64,000 nucleotides of DNA, from contig DATAWK010000041.1 in NCBI GenBank assembly GCA_036267255.1, positions 310,001 through 374,000 on the forward strand, given 5' to 3'. The notes under the pieces were generated by a model. It had not been told where the DNA came from and did no database searches. It saw nothing but the letters and a program-made list of their open reading frames with translations. This document shows positions 17,864 through 27,175 of the stretch, in pieces. Position 1 is the stretch's first letter. Each line of letters opens with the position of its first letter. Source of the stretch: DATAWK01 sp036267255 (GTDB taxonomy: Bacteria; Acidobacteriota; Terriglobia; Terriglobales; Acidobacteriaceae). Position numbers and translations under genes: made by a program.

Positions 17864-19474
17864 TTAGATCGAAATCGCCTCGCCGCGCTGCTTACGGTTC
17901 AGAATCGCGTCAAAAATAGTGCGCGAGACAAAGACCGCAGTAAACAGGTTTGCCAACAAACCAAACGTCAGGGTGACCGCAAAGCCCTTGACCGGACCGG
18001 TTCCAAACATGAACAGGATGGCCGCTGAGACGATGGTCGTCACGTGGGTATCCACAATGGTGAGCCAGGCATGGCCGAAGCCTTGATCGACGGCCGCTGC
18101 CGCTGACTTGCCCGCGCGCAACTCTTCACGAATGCGCTCGAAGATCAGCACGTTGGAGTCGACGCCCATACCGATGGTAAGGATGACGCCCGCGATGCCC
18201 GGCAGGGTCAAAACTGAAGTGGTAAAGCCCATGAAGCCGAGCAGGATGACCAGGTTCAGAATCAAGGCCAGGTCCGCATTGATGCCCGCACCACGGTAGT
18301 AGATGAGCATGAAAACCATGACGGCCAGGAAACCGGCGATCGCGGCAATCACGCCTTGACGGATGGAGTCAGCCCCAAGGGACGGCCCAACGGTGCGTTC
18401 TTCCAGAAAGTGAATGGAAGCCGGCAACGCGCCGGTGCGCAGCATGAGCGAGAGATTGTCCGCCGTCTCCTTGGTGAAGCCGCCGCCCGAAATCTGTCCC
18501 TGATCGCGAATAGCTCCTTGAATAGTGGCCACTTCCCGCACGGAGTTATCGAGGACAATGGCCATGCTCTTGCCGATATTTGTGCTGGTGAACTGGTAGA
18601 AGCGGTCGCCACCGGCACGGGTGAGAATAAAGTTCACATCCGGACGCTGGTTTACATCGACCGACGGCTGGGCATCGCGGAAATCGCTGCCGGCAACGAT
18701 GGATATGCGACGCAGCAGATAATACTGGCCCGCGTCGGCGGACAGATCGCTGCTCTTCATCAATTCCCCATCCAGGGGAAGTGAGCCGCCGTTGGCTTGC
18801 AGCGCTGCTTGCTCGTCTGTATACGGACCGCCCAGGACTTCATGGATTTCCAGCCGGGCCGTCGACTGAATGACGCTCTTGACGTTGGCGGGATCGTCTA
18901 CATCCGGCAGCTCGACAAGAATTTGATTGGTGCCCGGACCGTATTCCTCAATCACGGGATTGGTGACGCCAAGACCGTCGACACGATCACGGATCGTCTC
19001 AATTGATTGCGCCAGGGCGCGCTGTTCCAAATCGGTGACGACGGTGGGCTTCATGGTGAGCGTGAAGGAATTGTCCGCGCCGGAGGAGATGTTGTATTGC
19101 GTGCCGTAATGGTCGGACAGGATGGACTGGACTGCGCCGGCCTTATCGGGCGAAACCCCCTGAATGTGAACCATTTCGGGGTGTTGCTTCGGATCCGGCT
19201 TGATGGCCATGGCGCCGGTTGCGCCGGCCTGTTGCAGATCCGTCTGCATGCGCGCGATGTCATTGTCGGAGGTTGCTCCAACAGCCTCGCCGACCATGAC
19301 CTGCAGGATGAGGTGCGTGCCGCCGCTCAAATCCAGACCAAGGTGGATGCGATTGACAAAGGCAGATTTCAGGTCTGCGCCGGTGAAGCCTTTGGGGATT
19401 CCGAAGATACCAAAGACAAAGACCAGCAGGATAGCGAGGATGAGGATTGTTCTTCCGGTTTGATTTTTAGGCAT
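17864..19474 (-). CDS. secD: Protein translocase subunit SecD
   Basis: 536 residues. An N-terminal helix, then RIHLGLDLSGGTHLILQV (the SecD signature), a large periplasmic P1 domain to about residue 340, and six membrane helices with GMGVDSNVLIFERIREEL. The gene lies between yajC and secF, the standard order. The family uses the proton gradient for the late steps of protein export. Confidence 0.96.
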   Translation of the reverse strand: MPKNQTGRTILILAILLVFVFGIFGIPKGFTGADLKSAFVNRIHLGLDLSGGTHLILQVMVGEAVGATSDNDIARMQTDLQQAGATGAMAIKPDPKQHPEMVHIQGVSPDKAGAVQSILSDHYGTQYNISSGADNSFTLTMKPTVVTDLEQRALAQSIETIRDRVDGLGVTNPVIEEYGPGTNQILVELPDVDDPANVKSVIQSTARLEIHEVLGGPYTDEQAALQANGGSLPLDGELMKSSDLSADAGQYYLLRRISIVAGSDFRDAQPSVDVNQRPDVNFILTRAGGDRFYQFTSTNIGKSMAIVLDNSVREVATIQGAIRDQGQISGGGFTKETADNLSLMLRTGALPASIHFLEERTVGPSLGADSIRQGVIAAIAGFLAVMVFMLIYYRGAGINADLALILNLVILLGFMGFTTSVLTLPGIAGVILTIGMGVDSNVLIFERIREELRAGKSAAAAVDQGFGHAWLTIVDTHVTTIVSAAILFMFGTGPVKGFAVTLTFGLLANLFTAVFVSRTIFDAILNRKQRGEAISI

Positions 19475-19531
19475 CGGACTCTACGAATGATGGATCAAAT
19501 GGTGTGTTGAGAGATGAAAGACGGTGCAAAG

Positions 19532-19849
19532 CTACTTTGCCTCCTCTTCATTCGTCGTAACAGCGGTGATGGCGGATTTTGCGACTTCCAGACGTAGATT
19601 GTCCGGCGCCACACGAAGCTGCACGACATCATCTTTGATGGACAGCACGGCACCGCGAAGGCCACCACTGGTGGTGACGCGATCGCCCGGTTTCAACTTG
19701 CCCAGCATGTCCTGCCATTTGCGCTGGCGCTGCTGGCCGGGGCGAATCAAGAAGAGATAGAAAACGACAAAGATGAGAACGAACGGTAGAAAAGTGAGAT
19801 AGCTCTGCGGGACACCAGCAGCCGCTAGAAGTGCGATAGTCGAAGTCAA
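19532..19849 (-). CDS. yajC: Preprotein translocase subunit YajC
   Basis: 105 residues from a TTG start with AGGA at good spacing. One membrane helix (PFVLIFVVFYLFLIRP) is followed by the typical QQRQRKWQDMLGKLKPGDRV segment and a small beta-rich cytoplasmic domain. YajC associates with SecDF. It precedes secD by 57 bases. Confidence 0.95.
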   Translation of the reverse strand: MTSTIALLAAAGVPQSYLTFLPFVLIFVVFYLFLIRPGQQRQRKWQDMLGKLKPGDRVTTSGGLRGAVLSIKDDVVQLRVAPDNLRLEVAKSAITAVTTNEEEAK

Positions 19850-20023
19850 AGCTCAATCCTAAATTGCTGCCAGACGCGCTGCACGCAGCGAAGTTCTGGC
19901 CGCAGAGATTTCCCTAAAATTCACGGAAGTACCCGCTGTGGACGCCAAAAGCCGTTGGGCAGTGTGCGCTGTAAAGCGGATGAAGAGGCGGTTGCCGCTG
20001 CTTCCCTGTAGGTTGCTGACCCA

Positions 20024-21181
20024 TCAGGCTCCCTGGATTGCTGCGCTCTCACGCTGCCGCACACGACCAAGAAGTTCTGGAAGAGTCCCTAGCAAAATAG
20101 AATCGCGTACGGATTGCATCGTGTCAAGGTAGAAGGCCAGATTGTGCAGTGTATGGAGCACGGCGGCCAGCGGTTCCTGTGCGGCGAAGAGATGGCGCAA
20201 GTAGGCGCGGGTGTAGCGCTGGCAGACCATGCATCGACAGGCTGGATCGAGCGGCTGCTGGTCCTCCGCATAGCGCTGATTCTTGATATTCAGGCGCCCT
20301 TCCGACGTGAAGATGAGGCCGTGGCGCGCGGCGCGCGTGGGCAGCACGCAATCCATCATGTCCACGCCCATCGCGGCATATTCGACAATTTCGTCCGGAT
20401 AGCCGACGCCCATGACATAGCGCGGTTTATCTGCCGGTAGCAGCGGCAGCGTGGAGGCGATGATCTCGCGGGTGCGCTCGCGTGGTTCTCCAACGCTGAG
20501 GCCGCCTATGGCGTAGCCGGGAAGGTCAAGTTCGACGAGACGCTCGGCGGATTCGCGGCGCAGATCGGGATACATGCCGCCCTGGACGATGCCGAAGAGA
20601 TGTTGCGTCTGGCCGTGATGTTCGGCGAACCAGGGGACCTCCTGCCGGTGAGCTAGAAAGTGGTCGCGGCTGCGCTGGGCCCAGCGCTGGGTCAGCTCCA
20701 ACGACTGGCGGGCACGTTCGCGCGTGGCGGGATACTCGGTGCATTCGTCAAAGACCATCAGAATGTCCGCGCCCAGCGCGATCTGAACGTCGATGGAGTG
20801 TTCCGGCGAAAAAAAATGCGAGGACCCGTCGAGATGCGAACGGAAATGCACGCCTTCCTCGGTGACCTTGCGCAGTGAGTTGAGGCTGAAGACCTGAAAA
20901 CCGCCGGAATCGGTGAGGATGGGATGCGGCCAGCTCATAAACCGGTGCAGGCCGCCGAGACGGCGAATGCGCTCATGCCCCGGGCGCAGGTACAGGTGAT
21001 AGGTGTTGCCGAGCAGAATCTGTGTGTGGATTTCCTCCAGCAGATGCTGTGGGACGGCCTTGACCGAGGCTGCCGTGCCTACGGGCATAAAGACCGGGGT
21101 CTCGACGGCTCCATGCGGCAGATGCAGGGTAGCGCGACGCGCAGTGTCGGCTGTTTGCTGGATGGTGAAAGGAAGCGGCAT
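20024..21181 (-). CDS. tgt: tRNA-guanine (queuine) transglycosylase
   Basis: The ATG at 21181 gives a 385-residue protein of normal length. It exchanges guanine 34 in GUN-anticodon tRNAs for preQ1. Visible hallmarks are LTDSGGFQVFSL with the general-acid Asp, ILMVFDECTEYP, GGLSVGEP, and the nucleophile segment GVDMMDCVLPTRAARHG. The zinc site is CRCMVCQRYTRAYLRHL. It begins the tgt-yajC-secDF block. Confidence 0.96.
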   Translation of the reverse strand: MPLPFTIQQTADTARRATLHLPHGAVETPVFMPVGTAASVKAVPQHLLEEIHTQILLGNTYHLYLRPGHERIRRLGGLHRFMSWPHPILTDSGGFQVFSLNSLRKVTEEGVHFRSHLDGSSHFFSPEHSIDVQIALGADILMVFDECTEYPATRERARQSLELTQRWAQRSRDHFLAHRQEVPWFAEHHGQTQHLFGIVQGGMYPDLRRESAERLVELDLPGYAIGGLSVGEPRERTREIIASTLPLLPADKPRYVMGVGYPDEIVEYAAMGVDMMDCVLPTRAARHGLIFTSEGRLNIKNQRYAEDQQPLDPACRCMVCQRYTRAYLRHLFAAQEPLAAVLHTLHNLAFYLDTMQSVRDSILLGTLPELLGRVRQRESAAIQGA

Positions 21182-21242
21182 GCCTGTTGCGATTGTAGGG
21201 GAGAACGAGATTAAGACGCCGCATCCGGCACGGGTAGCTGGT

Positions 21243-21837
21243 TTATTGGGCGACGGCCACGCCAAAGTCCAGAATCGCCAGATCATTCGCTCCGAACATC
21301 ACGGCATATTCGCCGGGAGCCAAATCTGCCTGTGGCTGAAATAGAACCAAATAGTTTTCCGAGTGGATCGTGGTGGTGGGCACAATACTGCTGGCGTTGG
21401 CCTGGGCCTCACGTGTAGAACCCACAAGTGGAACGGCACGAATGCTGCCGCTATCGAGTTCCCGTGTTTGTTTTTTCTCTTTGAGACGAACCAGCAACGG
21501 TGCGCTCGGAAACATCAAGTGATATACGCATATAACTGGTCGCCCCGCATTGATCTGCACATGAGCGTGCGTGCCAGAATATTCGACCACCATAGGAGCC
21601 GCGACGGCACCATTAGGATAGCGAACTGACAAAGCCGTGCTTTACTTTCACTTTGGAAGGCGCGCTCTGAGAAAGCAAACGCCAGCCGCTAGTGTCTTGC
21701 ACATAGACGCCTGCTTGACCAGTAGGGTAGGTGATCTTGCTGGGTGGCTCCGTAACTTGCTGGCCACGACTAGACATTGGGATGAGAACGGTAAGAAAAA
21801 CCACGAAAGAAACGAGCTTTAAAGTATTCCGAACCAT
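21243..21837 (-). pseudogene. Secreted protein gene interrupted by a +1 frameshift
   Basis: Two overlapping frames read as one broken gene. The upstream part (21837-21613) encodes a signal peptide (LKLVSFVVFLTVLIPMSSRG) and ~50 mature residues ending KVKVKHGF. The downstream part (21632-21243) continues in the next frame with SVRYPNGAVAAPMVVEYSGT and lacks its own signal or ribosome-binding site. Removing one T from the TTTG at about 21630 would fuse them into a protein of ~194 residues. The second half is beta-rich with no recognised domain. It may be a sequencing error, a true mutation, or, less likely, two overlapping genes. Confidence 0.6.
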
Positions 21838-21966
21838 CGGCTTCTGTTCTCTCCGAGAGATGTTGTCCCATCATAATCTCGAGTGCCAGAAAGGAGGATA
21901 TTTTTCAGAGCGAGCCGGGTGCTTCCCCTTTCGCAAGAAAGGCTATACAAGCATGCGATGCCAATA

Positions 21967-22368
21967 TCAGAACTTTACCCCGGCGAGGCGCATGGAGAGT
22001 CGCACGGTAACGAGGCTCAACAAAAGTGCGAGAAGGACCCAGCCTGCGCCCATCTGCACCGATGCGTCGAAAACATGCGTCAGCGTACCAAACAATTGCG
22101 CAGAAAAGCGCGAGGTTGAGGGAGCGGGCACAAGTTGAGAGGCGGTGTGCACGCCGAAGCGCACCACGCTCACGATCATCACCATGGCGAGCGCAAGACT
22201 GGCGATCAGTCCGGGAAGGGCGCGCTTCCACGGAAATGGCAGGGGTGGAGGTGTTGCGGCCTCATGGTGCACGGCATCCATGACCGACGAGACGAAGCCG
22301 GATGAGGGGACGATGTCGTGCCCTGCATTTTCCCGGGACAAGATATGATCCAAATCCTGGTCGTTCAT
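21967..22368 (-). CDS. Probable anti-sigma factor, membrane-anchored
   Basis: The ATG at 22368 overlaps the stop of the ECF sigma gene (ATGA) and has GAAGGA six bases upstream. The 133-residue product has a soluble N-terminus of ~45 residues followed by two membrane helices (~50-70 and ~103-125). No zinc-binding HxxxCxxC motif is seen, so it is not a classical ZAS anti-sigma. The role is inferred from coupling to the sigma gene and its topology. Confidence 0.65.
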   Translation of the reverse strand: MNDQDLDHILSRENAGHDIVPSSGFVSSVMDAVHHEAATPPPLPFPWKRALPGLIASLALAMVMIVSVVRFGVHTASQLVPAPSTSRFSAQLFGTLTHVFDASVQMGAGWVLLALLLSLVTVRLSMRLAGVKF

Positions 22369-22985
22369 GTGCATTCCTTCGGGCATATCTCCTCCTGGAG
22401 GCTTCGCGCCCCGAGCAGCGTTGGGAGTTTGCTCCGCAAAAGCTGCCGCCCACGAAATAATCTTGCCTTCACGGTCCCTGCCGGCAAACCAAGGCTCTGT
22501 GCCGCGGCTGGAACATCCATCTCCTGAAAATAGAACAGAATCAGTGCTTCGCGGTACTTTTGTGGCAGGGCGTCCACGGCGCGACGCACGGCCTGATCGC
22601 GATCTTCTTCCTCAAGGCCTCCGTCCATTGCGCGAAAATCTCGCGGCTCGGCAATTTCGTCGAGGGACATCATCCCGGTTGGAATCCGGCGCAGCTCCGA
22701 GCAATAGAGATTGGTCGCCAGGGCAAAAAGCCAGGTAGAAAAAGCCGCGTCCCGCCGCCACTTGGCCAGTCCGCGGTAGGCGCGGAGAAATGCTTCCTGC
22801 GCCATGTCCTCCGCACGCGCGCGATCACGGCAGAAGCGATAGGCCAGATTGATGAGCGGTCCCTGCCAACGGCGGACGATGCCCTCAAACGCAGCAATGT
22901 CTCCGGAGAGAACTTTCTCAACGTCAGACTGATCTTCGGATTGATTTCGGCTGGCGCCCAAAGCATGCCTCATGGTGTACGACAT
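22365..22985 (-). CDS. ECF-type RNA polymerase sigma factor
   Basis: 206 residues. Region 2 is residues ~38-105, with YRFCRDRARAEDMAQEAFLR and WRRDAAFSTWLFALATN for -10 recognition. Region 4 is ~135-190, with LPQKYREALILFYFQEMDVP and a helix-turn-helix ending GTVKARLFRGRQLL for -35 recognition. There is no region 1 or 3. It is cotranscribed with the overlapping probable anti-sigma gene, and diverges from a small membrane protein gene. The signal it responds to is unknown. Confidence 0.92.
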   Translation of the reverse strand: MSYTMRHALGASRNQSEDQSDVEKVLSGDIAAFEGIVRRWQGPLINLAYRFCRDRARAEDMAQEAFLRAYRGLAKWRRDAAFSTWLFALATNLYCSELRRIPTGMMSLDEIAEPRDFRAMDGGLEEEDRDQAVRRAVDALPQKYREALILFYFQEMDVPAAAQSLGLPAGTVKARLFRGRQLLRSKLPTLLGARSLQEEICPKECT

Positions 22986-23129
22986 ACACCCGCGACGTTT
23001 GGTTGCATTTTCTTCCAGATGAATCGTTTTGAAAAAAATGCAACCGCAACCTGCTGCGGCCTGTCCGACAGAATACAGCGGATCTAATGACTTTCGAGGA
23101 ATTTCGGGGCCGCGCCGAGGAGATTTTCA

Positions 23130-23528
23130 ATGTTTGGAATGAATCCTGGAGTAGCCGTCTTTTTATTTCTAGCTATCGCCAGCATTGCGCTTTTTTCGTT
23201 CCTTGCTGTGGCTACCTGGACGGGTACACGTAGCAACGAGCGAGAAGTGTATTACAAGAACGAAACGATCAAGAAGATCGTTGACTCGCCCGGGCCGGGT
23301 GCCGACGCGGCGTTGGCCTATCTGCGGGAGCAACATAGACAAGCTGAGATCAACAAGCGTGAGGGTCTTCGATTGGGCGGCCTGATAACAGCGGCGGTTG
23401 GCCTGGGCGTCATGATCTTTTTACGCGCAATGGTGCACGCTGCGCCGGTATACGTTGCCGGAATTATTCCATTACTGATTGGCATTGCACTGTTCGGCTA
23501 CGCCTTCACGATTGCTCCACAGGAATAA
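23130..23528 (+). CDS. Small membrane protein, DUF6249-like
   Basis: 132 residues with GAGGAG upstream of the ATG. One N-terminal membrane helix (VAVFLFLAIASIALFSFL), a charged cytoplasmic segment (residues ~30-80, with IKKIVDSPG), and two C-terminal helices. The layout resembles DUF6249 proteins. It diverges from the ECF sigma gene, and could be a target of it, but no shared promoter motif was established. Confidence 0.7.
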   Translation: MFGMNPGVAVFLFLAIASIALFSFLAVATWTGTRSNEREVYYKNETIKKIVDSPGPGADAALAYLREQHRQAEINKREGLRLGGLITAAVGLGVMIFLRAMVHAAPVYVAGIIPLLIGIALFGYAFTIAPQE

Positions 23529-23545
23529 GGGCATCTGTACGTGAG

Positions 23546-23584
23546 TGCCCATCCTTACGCCCCATGCAGGCATAAGGATGGGCA
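23546..23584. terminator. Convergent hairpin terminator
   Basis: TGCCCATCCTTA (23546-23557) pairs perfectly with TAAGGATGGGCA (23573-23584) across a 15-base loop. It lies between two convergent stop codons. There is no long T-run on either side. Confidence 0.65.
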
Positions 23585-23607
23585 TCCGGATTACAGAAAA
23601 GTGTGCG

Positions 23608-24306
23608 CTAATTTACACGCTGCTGGCGCAGGCGCTCTACGCCATCGAGTGCGGACCATAGCGCCTTCGCGGTGGTTTCCGCAGCGTCCAGCGCCGCTTC
23701 GGCAGAGGCTGGGTTGCGCTGCAACTCTGCGTCAATAGCCTGCTGCCAGACTTCTGCGTGGTGGACATCCGCCGTCTGATGCAGAGTGAAGTAGCGGCAA
23801 GTAGCGGCATCCGCAGCATAGTGCTGCTGCAGGCCTGCGGACTTTTCACGGGCAATGGCCGGCACGCGGGACTCATACGCATAGAAAGCGGCCAGAGCAG
23901 CAGCGGTATCACCCTGTTGCGCGAAACGGCGGAAGGTGGCGATTAAAGCAGCACTCTCCGGCTGCAACGTGCGTGTGCGGACTTCTGCATCGCCGGCTCC
24001 CATGCCATGGGCAAAATCCATCCAAAGCTGGCTGTGCGGTTTGCCGTCTGCGGCGTCGATGCCTTCTTCATCCAGTAAATTGCGCAGCACAGTACGGCGC
24101 AACTCGGTATCTTCCAGCTGCGCATGCAGTGCGCTGAGATACGTCGGGAAGGCCGAGACATGATGCCAATATTCGGCGGCATATTCGCGTAGATCTTCGC
24201 GGGTCAATTCTCCGGCAGTCCATGCCTGATAGAAGGGATGCGTGAGCAGGTTGAAGGGCGCGATGCGAGCTTCCAGGCGGTCGAAGAAAGGCTGCGTTGC
24301 GGACAT
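23608..24306 (-). CDS. CADD-like heme-oxygenase-fold diiron protein, candidate p-aminobenzoate synthase
   Basis: 232 residues, all-helical, TenA/PqqC/CADD fold. The dimetal ligands of the CADD group can be placed: Glu80/81, His91, Glu145, and the HxxxDxxH set His176, Asp180, His183. Tyr26 in HPFYQAW and Lys155 in AREKSAG match in position the tyrosine and lysine that the chlamydial enzyme CADD sacrifices when making p-aminobenzoate. CADD-type proteins replace PabABC in folate synthesis in some bacteria. folK is 2.3 kb away on the same strand. AAAGGAG precedes the ATG. The function is inferred by residue matching. Confidence 0.75.
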   Translation of the reverse strand: MSATQPFFDRLEARIAPFNLLTHPFYQAWTAGELTREDLREYAAEYWHHVSAFPTYLSALHAQLEDTELRRTVLRNLLDEEGIDAADGKPHSQLWMDFAHGMGAGDAEVRTRTLQPESAALIATFRRFAQQGDTAAALAAFYAYESRVPAIAREKSAGLQQHYAADAATCRYFTLHQTADVHHAEVWQQAIDAELQRNPASAEAALDAAETTAKALWSALDGVERLRQQRVN

Positions 24307-24404
24307 GGAATGGAAATCTCCTTTTTTCTGTTGCTACTTTGAAATGTATCGCACCAGAACACCTTTGGCTCTGAGTTTTTTTTCGGGCGGTTGGCGACTG
24401 ACAC

Positions 24405-26459
24405 TTAGATCTTTACTGTAGAACGAATCAACGGCGGTCCGGCGACGGCTGCCTTCACTGTCTCATCGCTCTGATTGAGTGCCATAAGAGCCTGGGTTAT
24501 CTCCGCATCCGCCTCCGCAGCCGCATGGATCGCCACGGGATAGCGCACATTCACTTCCAAAGCTGCATCGACGTACTGTAAATGTGATTCCACCTTTGGC
24601 ATGAGGATGCGAATGTCCCACTGCCTCTCCACACTGCCGTGCTGGCGTTCGATATCGGCCCGGTATCGTTGGTAGATCGCGGTGACAGTTGCAAGAATTT
24701 TCTCGGCTGCCGCCTTGTAGTTCGCGGCCTCGTTGAGCTTCACGACTACCTCATGCCATCCGTATGCGGTGCCGGGGATTTGTTTGAAGAGCGGCGTAGT
24801 TGCCTGGAACAGGACCGCATTCGAAAAGACCGCTATGCGGCCGGTTGGGGAAAGATCAATCCCGGTTCCAGCCAGCTCCATGACATAAAGGCGGACAATG
24901 CCGACATCAATGACATCCCCAGTAACTCCGGCAACGCTGATACGATCTCCAATGCGTACGCCATAACGGCCAACGATGAAGAAATAGGCTGCGACAGACA
25001 GAAGAATTGTCTGCAAGCCAAGTGCAATGCCGGCGGTAAGAAACCCTGCGAAGGTGGCCAGAGAGCTGAATTGGGTAACGAATCCCAGAATCAGTACGAC
25101 TCCCATACAAAAGCCTATGACAAAGCGCCGTATGACAAGCAATTGCCTTCTGCGGCGAAGGTCCTGTACATAGCGCACGGAGGCGCGACGCCATGCCTCG
25201 CCAAGAAGCAGTATGAAGCCAAGAGCAAGGGCAATCGCAAGCACACGCAGCATCAGAGAGCGCAAAACATCCTTATATTCACGATCAATCGAATCGTGCC
25301 ACTGCTGCAGATTCGCATGGCTTTGGTCGAGAAGCAGCATCTCCTGCGATAGCGGGACGGAGGCTGCGGAGGTCTGTTTGAATCGGGTAGCAAGCTGTTC
25401 AAAGTCCTGCAGTGTTGGAGCAGGCTGGGTGGGTACGACGTTTGAAGGTGCTGGACTGGCAGGTGCGTGTTGCCGGGTGCGGTCCACCTTGGCAGTGGAC
25501 TGCGATGATGCGTTTGCTGCTGCTGAATTTTGGGCCAAAATCTGCCCTTGCTGGATGGTCTGCCGTATCAACGCAACCAGCGGATCGTGGAGCTTGACGG
25601 CTTGCCGTCGAAGCTGGTCATTGTCTTTCATCCAGCTATCGAGCTGATGCATAATGCTCAATTGATCAAACACTACCTCTGCCTGGCCGATGATGCCAGT
25701 GCCCTGGGTACCGCGTAGAGACGTCCCGGAAGGCACTGCGCCCGGCAATTGCTTTGCAGGCGTGGAAGCAGAATTGGAAACAAGAGGCACAGAAAGTTCC
25801 AGACGCGTGATGTCACCGCTTAAACCGGATGCACCAGCAGTGTTGGTGTCGGCAAAGGAAACGATCTTGTTGAGCGCCTGCTGCATGGATTGAGTGAGAT
25901 CGAGTTGCCCCTGAAGCGTGTCTCGCTGCTGCTGCTGAATGCGCCGTTTTGCGGCCGATGCGGCAGGTATTTGTTGATCGAGTTTGGCAATCTCCGCCTT
26001 TAATTGCTCGATTTGTGCCTGGTTATGAGTTGCAACATCGGCCATGCGCTTCTGCTGCGCGCTGACGGCGTCGCTCTGGGGGCTGGCAGCTGCGCCGGGG
26101 GCTTGTGCTTGCTCAGCATGCAATAAAGCTGCCTCAGCCTTGGCAGACTGAAAAGCGAGTTGGAGAATCTGGGTGGACAGTGTTACGGCTTCATCGCGGT
26201 AGAGCGTGTCGCTTGGCTCTCCGATCTTTTGCTCAAAAGTGGTGGCATTGCGATAAAAATGAATGGCTGCGTTGAGGTGAGCCAGAATTTCCGTGCCTCG
26301 CGCCTTATAGTCGGACATCTGGGCAAAGCCGATCCAGCCAATGCAGCATGTCAGAAGGACGACGCATGCAAAAAAATATTGGCGGCGATGAGGACGAACC
26401 TGCTGGGGCAGCTTGGACGCAGGCGCCTGGGAAGTACAGGGGAGTTGGGCGAGTCGCAT
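24405..26459 (-). CDS. MscS family mechanosensitive channel with large periplasmic domain
   Basis: 684 residues. An N-terminal membrane helix (~28-48) is followed by ~350 residues of Gln/Ala-rich helix and coiled coil with low-complexity parts, then four membrane helices from ~400 and the MscS pore and beta domain (FFIVGRYGVRIGDRISVAG onward), ending in a cytoplasmic alpha/beta domain. The architecture resembles the large MscK/MscM-type channels that release solutes on osmotic downshock. Gating by the extended domain is inference. Confidence 0.87.
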   Translation of the reverse strand: MRLAQLPCTSQAPASKLPQQVRPHRRQYFFACVVLLTCCIGWIGFAQMSDYKARGTEILAHLNAAIHFYRNATTFEQKIGEPSDTLYRDEAVTLSTQILQLAFQSAKAEAALLHAEQAQAPGAAASPQSDAVSAQQKRMADVATHNQAQIEQLKAEIAKLDQQIPAASAAKRRIQQQQRDTLQGQLDLTQSMQQALNKIVSFADTNTAGASGLSGDITRLELSVPLVSNSASTPAKQLPGAVPSGTSLRGTQGTGIIGQAEVVFDQLSIMHQLDSWMKDNDQLRRQAVKLHDPLVALIRQTIQQGQILAQNSAAANASSQSTAKVDRTRQHAPASPAPSNVVPTQPAPTLQDFEQLATRFKQTSAASVPLSQEMLLLDQSHANLQQWHDSIDREYKDVLRSLMLRVLAIALALGFILLLGEAWRRASVRYVQDLRRRRQLLVIRRFVIGFCMGVVLILGFVTQFSSLATFAGFLTAGIALGLQTILLSVAAYFFIVGRYGVRIGDRISVAGVTGDVIDVGIVRLYVMELAGTGIDLSPTGRIAVFSNAVLFQATTPLFKQIPGTAYGWHEVVVKLNEAANYKAAAEKILATVTAIYQRYRADIERQHGSVERQWDIRILMPKVESHLQYVDAALEVNVRYPVAIHAAAEADAEITQALMALNQSDETVKAAVAGPPLIRSTVKI

Positions 26460-26599
26460 ATTTTTTATAAATTTCTCCGGCGGTTACGTCGGCATTTTCC
26501 AGATCATTCCGGAACTTAATTTTGCCTAACCGCAATTTTTCTTACCAACGGTTGGATGCATTTGGACACATAGAGATTTCCTTGCCGTGAGTCGAAAGT

Positions 26600-27175
26600 T
26601 CATCGAAAGCTATCCCATGGCTTTTGCATGAGAGAACCAAAACGACTTACAGCGGCCTTGCAATTCGGACCTGCATCCGGCAATGCGTCCAGCAATTGCG
26701 ACATTGTGCAATCCAGAACTGGATGGCGCAGCTCGGGCGCAATTTCGGCCATCGGCACGAGAACAAATCGACGCAAATGCATGGAAGGATGTGGCAACGT
26801 CAGCTCCGGAGTTGCAAGGACCTGATCCTCGTAGAGAAGCAGATCGAGGTCCAACGTGCGGGGCCCTTGCGGGGGCGCCAGGGTGCGATCGCGACCCAGA
26901 TTGCGCTCGATGGCTAGCAACTCGCGTAGAAGGGCTTCCGGGGCCAGCGGCGTGGCAAGCTGCAAAGCTGCATTGAGAAATGTCGACTGATCCTGAAAGC
27001 CGACGGGCTCTGTTTCATACACGCTGGAAATGGCGACAACTGTACCGTGACTGGCCAGAGCCCCCACGGCTGCCTGCAGGTTGGCGAGACGGTCGCCTAG
27101 ATTGGCTCCAAGTCCAATGAATGCGATTCCTGGCGCAGGCTGGCTGGCTATATTTCGATTGCGTTCAGGGGTCAC
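26600..27175 (-). CDS. folK: 2-amino-4-hydroxy-6-hydroxymethyldihydropteridine pyrophosphokinase
   Basis: 191 residues. GLGANLGDRLANLQAA is the N-terminal signature and GPRTLDLDLLLYED holds the catalytic aspartates; LPHPSMHLRRFVLVP is the third conserved block. The enzyme transfers pyrophosphate from ATP to 6-hydroxymethyl-7,8-dihydropterin in folate synthesis. The ATG overlaps the stop of the thioesterase gene by four bases. About 15 N-terminal residues precede the family core. Confidence 0.95.
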   Translation of the reverse strand: MTPERNRNIASQPAPGIAFIGLGANLGDRLANLQAAVGALASHGTVVAISSVYETEPVGFQDQSTFLNAALQLATPLAPEALLRELLAIERNLGRDRTLAPPQGPRTLDLDLLLYEDQVLATPELTLPHPSMHLRRFVLVPMAEIAPELRHPVLDCTMSQLLDALPDAGPNCKAAVSRFGSLMQKPWDSFR

